NCBI GenBank assembly: GCA_934597465.1
Contig: CAKTSC010000118.1
Span: 1-5,418, forward strand
Direction of reading: 5' to 3'
Length of the DNA: 5,418 bases
Source of the DNA: an uncultured Dysosmobacter sp.
GTDB taxonomy: Bacteria; Bacillota; Clostridia; Oscillospirales; Oscillospiraceae
The notes below the pieces were generated by a model, which saw nothing but the letters and a program-made list of their open reading frames with translations, searched no databases and was not told the origin of the DNA. A program made the position numbers and the translations under genes. Below, one piece after another: positions 1-5,194 of the stretch; position 1 is the first letter of the stretch; each line of letters starts with the position of its first letter.

Positions 1-1
1 G

Positions 2-793
2 CTGACGGCCTTCGGCGACCGGCCCGCCCAGGCCCTCCACTGGTACGGGGAGCACCAGACGGCGATCATCCTGGTGATGGATCTTTTCTGCCTGGCGCTC
101 ATCTGCCTGGGGCTCATGACCACCGGCAAGCGCCGCAAGGAGGTCTGGGCGGACTACTGCCGCCTGCTGGAGACCACCGGCCGGGCCCCCAGCGACTACC
201 TGCGGATGTTCGGCCCCGGGGCGGTGCTGGTGAACGCGGGCATCAACGGCCTTTTCGGCATGGCCTACCTCTTCCTCATCGACGGGCAGTTCAACGGCCC
301 CACCATCGGGGGGCTCCTGGCCATCATGGGTTTCTCCGCCTTCGGCAAGCACGCGGGGAACATCATTACGGTGATCCTGGGCGTGGCCCTGGGGGCTTAC
401 GGCATGCACTCCCTGCCCAACACGCCGTCTCTCCAGCTGGCGGCCCTCTTCGGCACCACCCTGGCCCCCATCTCCGGCCATTTCGGCTGGTTTTGGGGCG
501 TGCTGGCGGGCTTCATCCACTCCTGCCTGGTGCTGCAGACCAGCGGCCCGGTGGAGGGTATGAACCTTTACAACAACGGCTTCTCCGGCGGCCTCATCGC
601 CATCTTCCTCTACCCCGTGGCCACCGCCGTCTGCCGCCGCCACCACTGGGCGCGGCTGGGCAACCGCAACTACTTCGACATCTTCCGGGAGTCCGGGCCC
701 CTGGATCCCGAGAAGACCCGGGACGGCATCAAGACGCCCTGCGCCGGGGAGACTCCCCCGGAGGGGGGGTATCCTCCGGCCCGGGGGCGGTGA
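2..793 (+). CDS. DUF1576-type polytopic membrane protein, 3' part (5' end outside window)
   Basis: The frame is open to the left edge of the window and stops at TGA 791-793, giving the last 263 residues. The GTG/ATG pair at 74-79 is internal, not a start, because the frame reads on upstream without a stop. The protein is strongly hydrophobic, with at least five probable membrane segments. These lie around visible residues 18-40, 65-90, 97-132, 145-180 and 190-205. Gly-rich motifs such as ISGHFGWFWGVLAGF and GMNLYNNGFSGGLIA match my memory of the DUF1576 family (about 430 residues, function unknown), so roughly the C-terminal 60% is present. After the last membrane segment comes a basic, Pro/Gly-rich tail whose final part (TPPEGGYPPARGR) is encoded by C/G runs like those of the adjoining repeat region. 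The tail may therefore be recently acquired. No substrate can be assigned. The family call is from recall; the membrane protein call is secure. Confidence 0.82.
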   Translation: MTAFGDRPAQALHWYGEHQTAIILVMDLFCLALICLGLMTTGKRRKEVWADYCRLLETTGRAPSDYLRMFGPGAVLVNAGINGLFGMAYLFLIDGQFNGPTIGGLLAIMGFSAFGKHAGNIITVILGVALGAYGMHSLPNTPSLQLAALFGTTLAPISGHFGWFWGVLAGFIHSCLVLQTSGPVEGMNLYNNGFSGGLIAIFLYPVATAVCRRHHWARLGNRNYFDIFRESGPLDPEKTRDGIKTPCAGETPPEGGYPPARGR

Positions 794-1304
794 AGCTGGC
801 GGAGGCCTTTGCTACCGCCGCCCCGCCGATACCCGCTTGACCAACCGAGGGTACCGGGAAGCCCCGGCGGCGATCCACCCCCATTTAGCCTCCGGCCAAG
901 AGCCGCCGCGTCGCGTCGGTTGCCTCCGGCACACGCCTGCGGGCGTAGCCTTTTTGGCGCCCCAAAAAGACTACGGCGGTGGAGCCGTCAAAAGAAAAAA
1001 CGCTTTGCCGCCGGGTGGGAGGATGCGAAGCATCCGTACCTGCCCGGCGGGACGCGGGTTGTAACTGTTCTGCTCAGTTGGGGGGAGGCCCCTGCGTAAC
1101 CACGGGCGGGGTGCCTATCAGATTTCCGAACATTGTGCGCCGTGCTGCACTCTGAGGTTATCGGGCAAAGACCGAATTGACCAGCTCCTCTTTCCGTACT
1201 CCCCGCTTCGCTCAGCGCTGCCTGGGCATTCGCGGCCCATCACGAAAACCACAGCATCTCCACCACCGTGCAGGGAACCAAACTCTGCTGAAAAAGGAAC
1301 GGAT
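794..1304. other. Intergenic stretch with hairpins, no supported gene
   Basis: No frame here has a ribosome binding site plus protein-like composition; the short open frames are Pro/Arg-rich products of GC bias. It contains a near-perfect hairpin at 944-975 (14-bp stem with one mismatch, CTTTTTGG pairing with CCAAAAAG, 4-nt loop). It also holds a nested structure at 1008-1050: CCGCCGGG pairs with CCCGGCGG around an inner GGATGC-GAA-GCATCC hairpin at 1021-1035. The 944-975 hairpin is the best candidate for ending transcription of the upstream membrane-protein gene, but it lies about 150 nt past the stop and has no T tract after it. The stretch 1100-1300 shows nothing I can name. Confidence 0.5.
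944..975. repeat. Near-perfect inverted repeat (hairpin), 14-bp stem
   Basis: Arms 944-957 and 962-975 are reverse complements with a single mismatch (c949 against a970) and a 4-nt loop. The stem contains T5 opposite A5. It could be a terminator-like or dispersed repeat element. Confidence 0.55.
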
Positions 1305-1360
1305 TCCCATAACCAGCGCCCCAAATTTCGTTCCGAAATTTGGCTGGCGGTGGCTACGCC
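1305..1360. repeat. 56-nt structured repeat, copy 1
   Basis: It is aligned without gaps to the copy at 1472-1527, with 42 of 56 positions identical by hand count. Its core is a perfect 10-bp hairpin, CCAAATTTCG (1321-1330), loop TTC, CGAAATTTGG (1334-1343). A CCAG (1313-1316 region)/CTGG outer stem is possible. It is flanked on the right by the leftward TGTCATT element at 1378-1392. Confidence 0.75.
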
Positions 1361-1377
1361 TTAGGTGCGTCGCTTTG

Positions 1378-1416
1378 CTCCTCGGAATGACAAAAAACAA
1401 CTGTCATTGCGAGGAG
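1378..1416. repeat. Head-to-head TGTCATT(C/G)CGAGGAG inverted repeat
   Basis: CTCCTCGGAATGACA (1378-1392) and TGTCATTGCGAGGAG (1402-1416) are reverse complements with one mismatch, separated by 9 nt. Each arm begins a longer repeat running outward. The right one continues through GCGGCAATCCGCA near 1440, and both reach a copy of the 56-nt CCAAATT element. Elements beginning TGTCATT..CGAGG..GCAATCC are, from memory, dispersed intergenic repeats in many bacteria and yield spurious HCEE-type translations. No transposase or coding function is visible. Confidence 0.75.
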
Positions 1417-1471
1417 GCCCCAGGCCGACGCGGCAATCCGCATCCCCCGTCCCCTTTCGGAGGGGCCGGCG

Positions 1472-1527
1472 TCCCATGACTGACGCTCCAAATTCCGGAA
1501 CGGAATTTGGCTGGCGGAAGCCACACC
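1472..1527. repeat. 56-nt structured repeat, copy 2
   Basis: This is the second copy of the element at 1305-1360, in the same orientation. The hairpin is CCAAATTCCG (1488-1497), loop GAA, CGGAATTTGG (1501-1510). Relative to copy 1, one stem pair changed on both sides (T-A to C-G) and all three loop bases differ, so pairing is preserved. Confidence 0.75.
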
Positions 1528-1565
1528 CTGGGCGCACCCCGCCGCTGAGGGCACTTCCGTCACCC

Positions 1566-1595
1566 GTGTAGGGGGCGGGCTCCGTCCCGCCCCGC
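1566..1595 (+). repeat. TGTAGGGGCGG-type hairpin repeat, copy 1
   Basis: GTGTAGGGGGCGGG leads into an 8-bp stem: GGGGCGGG (1572-1579) with CCCGCCCC (1586-1593), 6-nt loop. It is one of five related hairpins between 1566 and 1981. Confidence 0.65.
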
Positions 1596-1649
1596 TGCCA
1601 GACTACCGCAAAAACTGATTCCGTTGGTTCCCACAACCACCCAACCCTG

Positions 1650-1677
1650 TGTAGGGGCGGCCCTACGTGGCCGCCCG
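1650..1677 (+). repeat. TGTAGGGGCGG-type hairpin repeat, copy 2
   Basis: It begins TGTAGGGGCGGCCC. The stem is GGGCGGCC (1655-1662) with GGCCGCCC (1669-1676), loop CTACGT. It is identical at 27 of 28 positions to the reverse complement of the copy at 1878-1905. Confidence 0.75.
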
Positions 1678-1763
1678 TCCCCCGCAGACTGACTGAGGGA
1701 TTGCCGGGACGTACCCCGATGGTTGCCCACGGCTTCCCGCCCTGCGCCGCACTTCCGATAGCC

Positions 1764-1791
1764 GTGTAGGGGCGGGGCGGTGCCCGCCCGT
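1764..1791 (+). repeat. TGTAGGGGCGG-type hairpin repeat, copy 3
   Basis: It begins GTGTAGGGGCGGGGCGG. The stem is GGGCGGG (1770-1776) with CCCGCCC (1783-1789). Its core (GGGGCGGGGCGGTGCCCGCC) recurs at 1959-1978. Confidence 0.65.
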
Positions 1792-1839
1792 GGATCGGAT
1801 CTGCTGGCGCTTTCGCAAATTGTGTAGGCCTGCCTTTAT

Positions 1840-1856
1840 ACGGTTGTCGAAACCGT
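1840..1856. repeat. Small perfect hairpin in a distinct intergenic segment
   Basis: ACGGTT (1840-1845) pairs with AACCGT (1851-1856), loop GTCGA. The surrounding segment, about 1800-1875, is less GC-rich than its neighbours and seems a different repeat type, although only one copy is visible here. Confidence 0.35.
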
Positions 1857-1877
1857 GTTCTTAGTGCGACCTGCCCT

Positions 1878-1905
1878 CGGGCGGCCACATAGGGCCGCCC
1901 CTACA
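1878..1905 (-). repeat. TGTAGGGGCGG-type hairpin repeat, copy 4 (reverse orientation)
   Basis: Read on the minus strand it begins TGTAGGGGCGGCCC. The stem is GGGCGGCC (1879-1886) with GGCCGCCC (1893-1900). With copy 2 it forms a long inverted repeat enclosing about 200 bp. Confidence 0.75.
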
Positions 1906-1958
1906 AGGCGCTGACAGCTTCCGGCAACTGACCGACCCATCCCACGCGGCCCCCACCC

Positions 1959-1981
1959 GGGGCGGGGCGGTGCCCGCCCCC
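1959..1981 (+). repeat. TGTAGGGGCGG-type hairpin repeat, copy 5 (lacks the leading TGTA)
   Basis: GGGGCGGG (1959-1966) pairs with CCCGCCCC (1973-1980). The core matches copy 3, but the usual GTGTA lead is replaced by CACCC, so it is a partial or diverged copy. Confidence 0.6.
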
Positions 1982-2078
1982 TACGCTTCTGCCGAAGGAC
2001 TCCCATCCGATCTTCCCCTCCATCCCTCGTCTACCCCCTTCCCGGCGGAACCTCCTTCCTCTCGCCGGGGAGTGCGCG

Positions 2079-2115
2079 AAACGCCGCCGGAAGCCTTTGG
2101 CTTCCGGCGGCGTTT
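2079..2115. terminator. Perfect 17-bp hairpin, probable (bidirectional) intrinsic terminator
   Basis: Arms 2079-2095 and 2099-2115 are exact reverse complements with a 3-nt TTT loop, GC-rich in the middle and ending in A/T. TTTTCT follows on the plus strand and TTTCG on the minus strand, so the plus-strand T tract is slightly better. No gene ends close by on the plus strand. The nearest gene it could serve is the minus-strand ATPase, whose stop is 288 nt upstream on that strand, which would leave the tandem array inside the 3' untranslated region. Confidence 0.65.
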
Positions 2116-2132
2116 TCTGTGGGCGCGGCCCC

Positions 2133-2399
2133 GCCGGGACGGGAGATGCGCCCGGTAATACCCCCGCGTGATCGGGGCGTCAGATATGTCCGGTCATGTG
2201 GGGCGGGTACTTGCCGGGCCGGAAGATATATCCGGTGAGGCAGGCCCGGCGTCCCATCGGGGCGGGAGGTATGCCCGGTCATGCAGACTGACGTCCCGTC
2301 GGGGTGGATGATGTACCCGGGAGCGCCCTCTCTATCGGGGCGGACGATATGCCCGGCAACGTCTCCGCCCCGTCGGGGCGGGGGATATATCCGGCGATG
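2133..2399. repeat. Degenerate tandem array: seven 28-nt cores, period 36-43 nt
   Basis: Gap-free cores start at 2133, 2171, 2213, 2256, 2298, 2334 and 2372. The shared pattern is (A/G)TCGGGGCGG, two variable bases, then GATATGCCCGG, followed by about four weakly conserved bases ending in G. Spacers of 8-15 nt are less conserved. The last core contains half of an odd palindrome, CCGCCCCG-T-CGGGGCGG (2365-2381). The array ends 3 nt from the ATPase stop codon and so probably sits in its 3' untranslated region. It does not encode a consistent peptide, because the period is not a constant multiple of three. Confidence 0.8.
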
Positions 2400-2402
2400 C
2401 GT

Positions 2403-4502
2403 TCAGTTCTCCGGGAGGGATTTCTCCTCCTCGGGGAGGAGGGGCTTCATGCTTTCCAGGCTGACGCCCAGGGTGGAGAGGTTATGGAGCAGGGCGGAGG
2501 TGGCGGGGGGCAGGATGCCGGCCACGCCCAGAAGGATCAGCCCCAGGTTGAAGGACATGATGAAGCGGTAGTTGCGGTGGATGCGGCCCATCAGGGCCTG
2601 GCTCACGGCCCGGAGGGTCACCAGGGTGCGCAGGTCGTCGGCGGAGATGGTGACGTCCGCGATCTCCCGGGCGATGGCCGCCCCGGCGGAGATGGCCACG
2701 CCCACGTCCGCCTCGCTCAGGGCGGGGGAATCGTTGACGCCGTCACCGATCATGATGACCTTGCGCCCGGCAGCGTGCTCCGAGCGGATGAAGGCGGCCT
2801 TATCCTCCGGCAGGACTTCGGAGCGGTACTCGTCCACCCCCACGGCGGCGGCCACAGAGCGGGCGGTGCGCTCGCTGTCCCCGGTCATCATCACGAGCTT
2901 GGTGACGCCCAGGCGGCGCAGCGCCGCCATGACGCCCGCGGCCTCGGAGCGGAGGGGATCCTCCACGCAGAGGACGGCAGCCAGCTTGCCGGAGATGGCG
3001 AGATACAGGTGGGAGTACTCGTCCGGCAGGGCGGCGAAGCGCTCCTCCTCCCCCTCCGGCAGGGTGCAGCCCTCGTCCTGGAAAATGAAGTGGTAGCTGC
3101 CGATGAGCACCTTTTCCCCGTCCACCCGGCTGGAGATGCCGTGGGCCACCACGTACTCCACCTGGGAGTGCCGCTCCTCGTGGCGGAGGTTCCGCTGGCG
3201 GGCGGCATCCACCACGGCGTTGGCCATGGAGTGGGGGTAGTGCTCCTCCAGGCAGGCGGCCAGGCGCAGCATCTCATCCTCGGCGCGCCCGCCGAAGGGT
3301 ACCACCAGGGCAAGGCGGGGCGTGGCGTAGGTCAGGGTGCCGGTCTTGTCGAAGACGATGGTTTCGGCCTCGGCGGCGGCCTCCAGGAACTTGCCGCCCT
3401 TCACCCGGATGCCGCTCTCGCCGCACTCCCGCATGGCGGAGAGGACGGCGATGGGCATGGAGAGCTTCAGGGCGCAGGAGAAGTCCACCATCAGGATGGC
3501 CAGGGCCTTGGTGGGGTTCCGGGTCAAAAGCCAGATCAGCGCCGTGGCTCCCAGGCTCCAGGGCACGAGACGATCCGCCAGGTGGGAGGCCTTGTCCTCC
3601 GTGGCGGATTTCAGCTTCTCCGAGGCCTCGATCATCTCCACGATGCGGTGGTAGCGGCCGCTGCCGCTGGCCTTGTCCACCCGCAGAGCGCAGCTGCCCT
3701 CCTCCACCACCGTCCCGGCGTAGACGTAGCTGCCCGGGGTCTTGTGGACGGGGAGGGACTCCCCGGTCATGGAGGACTGGTTGACGCTGGCCTCCCCGCT
3801 GACGACCACGCCGTCCAGGGGGATGAGGCTGCCGGTGCGGACGATGATGACGTCCCCCACCTGCACGTCCGCGACGTTCACGAGAACTTCCTGCTCCCCG
3901 GCCTGGAGCCAGACCTTGTCCACATTGAGGCTCATGGTTTGGGCCAGGTCGGCAACGGACTTCTTGTGGGTCCACTCCTCCAGGATCTCGCCGATCTTCA
4001 GGAGGAACATGATGGAGCTTGCCGTGGCGGCGTCCCCCCGCAGGAGGGAGACGGAGATGGCCACGGCGTCCAGCACCGGCACCTGGATGTGCCCGTGGAG
4101 CAGGCAGGCAAGGCCCCGCTTCAGGTACTTCAGCCAGCGGAAGGCGGCGATCACTGTCCGCACCGGGGCGGGCAGAAAGAGCTTGGAGAGGACGCGGTTC
4201 ACCACGGCGGAGCCCAGCTTGTCCTGGAACTCCCGGTTTAAGGCCCGGCTGCTGTTGGCAGGGGCCAGGGATCCGTGCTTTTCATAGGAGAAGGCGGCCG
4301 CGGCCCGGAGGATTTCCTCCCGGCCGCCCCGGTAGCAGATGACGAGGTCGCCGGTGCGGTCGTAGACGGCGGCCTCCTTTACCCCGGGCAGGGCCTTGAG
4401 ATAGGCTTCCCAGGCGTCCGCCTTGGTCAGGGACATCCGGCCCCGCTGGACGGCGTGGAGCCGCAGGCGGCCAGGGGATTCATGCAGAATGACGCATTTC
4501 AT
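2403..4502 (-). CDS. P1B-type heavy-metal-translocating ATPase, FezB-like (P1B-6 candidate)
   Basis: This 699-residue protein has all core P-type ATPase motifs: TGES in the actuator domain (246-249), DKTGTLT with phosphorylated Asp385, a variant HP motif HYPH (421-424), TGD (540-542) and GDGVND (586-591). The N terminus (1-75) looks like an HMA fold but lacks the CxxC metal site and carries PGRLR (10-14). TM4 reads DFSCALKLSMP (340-350): the usual CPC is replaced by F-S-C, keeping Cys-x6-Pro. The C-terminal membrane segment ends in HNLSTLGVSLESM. These features argue against a CopA copper or ZntA zinc pump and fit, as I recall, the P1B-6 group that includes the ferrosome ATPase FezB; iron is thus the best guess for substrate. 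The start at 4502 is preferred because GGAGG lies 9 nt upstream; the GTG at 4535 lies before that site. It is probably co-transcribed with the small gene upstream. The ATPase call is certain; the subfamily is inferred. Confidence 0.95.
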   Translation of the reverse strand: MKCVILHESPGRLRLHAVQRGRMSLTKADAWEAYLKALPGVKEAAVYDRTGDLVICYRGGREEILRAAAAFSYEKHGSLAPANSSRALNREFQDKLGSAVVNRVLSKLFLPAPVRTVIAAFRWLKYLKRGLACLLHGHIQVPVLDAVAISVSLLRGDAATASSIMFLLKIGEILEEWTHKKSVADLAQTMSLNVDKVWLQAGEQEVLVNVADVQVGDVIIVRTGSLIPLDGVVVSGEASVNQSSMTGESLPVHKTPGSYVYAGTVVEEGSCALRVDKASGSGRYHRIVEMIEASEKLKSATEDKASHLADRLVPWSLGATALIWLLTRNPTKALAILMVDFSCALKLSMPIAVLSAMRECGESGIRVKGGKFLEAAAEAETIVFDKTGTLTYATPRLALVVPFGGRAEDEMLRLAACLEEHYPHSMANAVVDAARQRNLRHEERHSQVEYVVAHGISSRVDGEKVLIGSYHFIFQDEGCTLPEGEEERFAALPDEYSHLYLAISGKLAAVLCVEDPLRSEAAGVMAALRRLGVTKLVMMTGDSERTARSVAAAVGVDEYRSEVLPEDKAAFIRSEHAAGRKVIMIGDGVNDSPALSEADVGVAISAGAAIAREIADVTISADDLRTLVTLRAVSQALMGRIHRNYRFIMSFNLGLILLGVAGILPPATSALLHNLSTLGVSLESMKPLLPEEEKSLPEN

Positions 4503-4510
4503 GGGGTGTT

Positions 4511-4516
4511 TCCTCC
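4511..4516 (-). promoter_or_regulatory. Ribosome binding site of the ATPase gene (decides start 4502)
   Basis: On the minus strand, GGAGGA at 4516-4511 is followed by 8 nt and ATG (4502-4500). It immediately follows the T5 tract of the intergenic hairpin, so hairpin formation and ribosome loading are closely coupled in space. Confidence 0.8.
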
Positions 4517-4558
4517 AAAAAGGGAGAGCCATCACGGGCGTGGCCCATCATGGCTCTC
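4517..4558 (-). terminator. Intergenic terminator/attenuator-like hairpin with T5 tract
   Basis: On the minus strand, arms 4558-4543 and 4539-4524 pair over 16 positions with two mismatches and a 3-nt CAC loop. CC and TTTTT (4521-4517) follow. It sits in the 65-nt gap between the small membrane-protein gene and the ATPase gene. It could reduce readthrough and so set more small protein than ATPase, or act as an mRNA processing/stability stem. Functional status is inferred from structure only. Confidence 0.6.
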
Positions 4559-4567
4559 GGGTCTCTC

Positions 4568-4834
4568 TCAGGTCTCGTCGGCGGAGGCGTCCTCCACCGT
4601 CTCTGCCTCGGTGTCCCGGCTCTCGTTGATGGCCTTGGCGTCTGCCAGAATGTCGCCGCAGTTCTCCTTGGTGCGGGTGACGGTGGTCATCACGCAGTCC
4701 TTGACCCGCAGCACGGCGGCGGTGGTGTGGGTGTAGAGCTTCTTGGCGTCGCGGCTTTTCAGAATGTCGATGCCGGCGGTGCCGAAGAGCACGCCGCCCG
4801 CGAAGAGGGCAAGCTTCTTCCAGTGGATGTTCAT
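4568..4834 (-). CDS. Small single-TM protein, DUF6110 type; FezA-like candidate
   Basis: This 88-residue protein has one N-terminal membrane segment (about residues 8-25, LALFAGGVLFGTAGIDIL). The segment contains the helix-packing motif GVLFG (Gly14-x3-Gly18) and further small residues. A basic/polar amphipathic stretch follows (26-60, with Cys47 and Cys59), then an acidic tail (about 66-88) rich in Glu/Asp. There is no cleavable signal peptide pattern. The start is secure, with AGGAGGT (4847-4841) 6 nt before ATG. I recognise the sequence as like DUF6110 proteins of clostridia. It precedes the P1B ATPase by 65 nt under one promoter, the order expected for a fezA-fezB pair. In ferrosome systems small hydrophobic proteins help build the iron-storing membrane compartment; that role here is inferred. 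The acidic tail could contact iron or the ATPase. No enzymatic function is evident. Confidence 0.85.
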   Translation of the reverse strand: MNIHWKKLALFAGGVLFGTAGIDILKSRDAKKLYTHTTAAVLRVKDCVMTTVTRTKENCGDILADAKAINESRDTEAETVEDASADET

Positions 4835-4840
4835 GGGATT

Positions 4841-4847
4841 ACCTCCT
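4841..4847 (-). promoter_or_regulatory. Strong ribosome binding site AGGAGGT for the small membrane protein
   Basis: It is a near-ideal Shine-Dalgarno sequence with a 6-nt spacer to ATG 4834, stronger than the one before the ATPase, which fits higher output of the small protein. Confidence 0.85.
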
Positions 4848-4923
4848 CTTTATTTTTCGGCCGGGGAGCGCCCGTTTGGGAGCGCCGCGCCCAGCGATAT
4901 CCCGCTTTTCCTTGAGTCTGATG

Positions 4924-4952
4924 ATTATACCATCCCGAAGGCGCAAATTCAA
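4924..4952 (-). promoter_or_regulatory. Sigma-A promoter of the small-protein/ATPase operon
   Basis: On the minus strand, -35 TTGAAT (4952-4947), a 17-nt spacer and a perfect -10 TATAAT (4929-4924). Transcription would start near 4917, giving a leader of about 80 nt. The leader contains a direct repeat GGGAGCGCC (4864-4872 and 4878-4886, plus-strand reading), 14 nt apart, of unknown meaning. With so strong a promoter, control is expected by a repressor over the -10 or by the leader; no convincing operator is visible. Confidence 0.8.
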
Positions 4953-4967
4953 CACCCGGCGGGGGCC

Positions 4968-5067
4968 TTTTCCGGGATTTTTCGTGAACTTTCCGTGCCT
5001 TTCGCCGGGATCGCCACGGGCGGGAATTTTACCGGGACTTTACAAAAGCGGGGTTTTCCACTTTACA
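4968..5067 (+). promoter_or_regulatory. Phased TTT-tract array upstream of pstS, candidate PhoP boxes
   Basis: T tracts start at 4968, 4978, 4990, 5000, 5027, 5039, 5053 and 5062, mostly 10-12 nt or about twice that apart. The last ones read TTTACC (5028), TTTACA (5039) and TTTACA (5062), with spacing of 11 and 23. Bacillus-type PhoP boxes are TT(A/T/C)ACA-like direct repeats at about 11-nt steps, so phosphate-responsive control of pstS is plausible. Intrinsic DNA bending is an alternative. Confidence 0.45.
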
Positions 5068-5073
5068 CAAGGA

Positions 5074-5082
5074 TGCGAGAAT
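5074..5082 (+). promoter_or_regulatory. Possible extended -10 of the pstS promoter
   Basis: TGCGAGAAT resembles an extended -10 (TGn followed by a hexamer matching TATAAT at 4 of 6). It lies just after the last TTTACA element, and no good -35 is present, as is common for activator-dependent Pho promoters. It is weak on its own. Confidence 0.25.
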
Positions 5083-5194
5083 GAGGATGTTCCAAGGGAA
5101 AGGCCCTGCGGGCCCCGGCCCGCTGACGATATCCCCCCCGGAGGGAACGACCCCCGAAGAAATCTGACCTTACGATTCAGAAAGGAAGATCCGT

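Noticed and set aside
1361..1888. A 175-codon minus-strand open frame in the repeat island
   Set aside because: It crosses several different dispersed repeats, has no ribosome binding site and no protein-like composition; its peptides are translations of the repeats.
794..2132. Insertion sequence or transposon
   Set aside because: No transposase remnant, no long terminal inverted repeats bounding the region and no evident target duplication; only short palindromic repeats are seen.
2133..2399. CRISPR array
   Set aside because: The cores are only moderately similar, spacers are 8-15 nt and partly alike, and no cas gene is present.
2304..4241. A 645-codon open frame on the plus strand, antisense to the ATPase
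   Set aside because: The translation is low-complexity (Gly, His, Val, Asp, Gln) with no domain. It is the expected mirror of a GC-rich coding strand whose ATPase frame has every family motif.
2403..4502. Copper exporter CopA or zinc/cadmium exporter
   Set aside because: There is no CxxC in the N-terminal domain, no CPC in TM4, and no CsoR/CueR-type regulator or copper chaperone next to it.
4503..4535. Longer ATPase start at GTG 4535 (11 extra residues)
   Set aside because: It lies inside the hairpin and T tract and upstream of the good GGAGG site, and the extra residues lack family resemblance; ATG 4502 has proper spacing.
4916..4933. Fur box over the -10 of the metal operon
   Set aside because: The best placements against TGATAATNATTATCA match only 8 of 14 positions, too few in an AT-rich promoter core. 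Iron control remains possible but is not shown by sequence.
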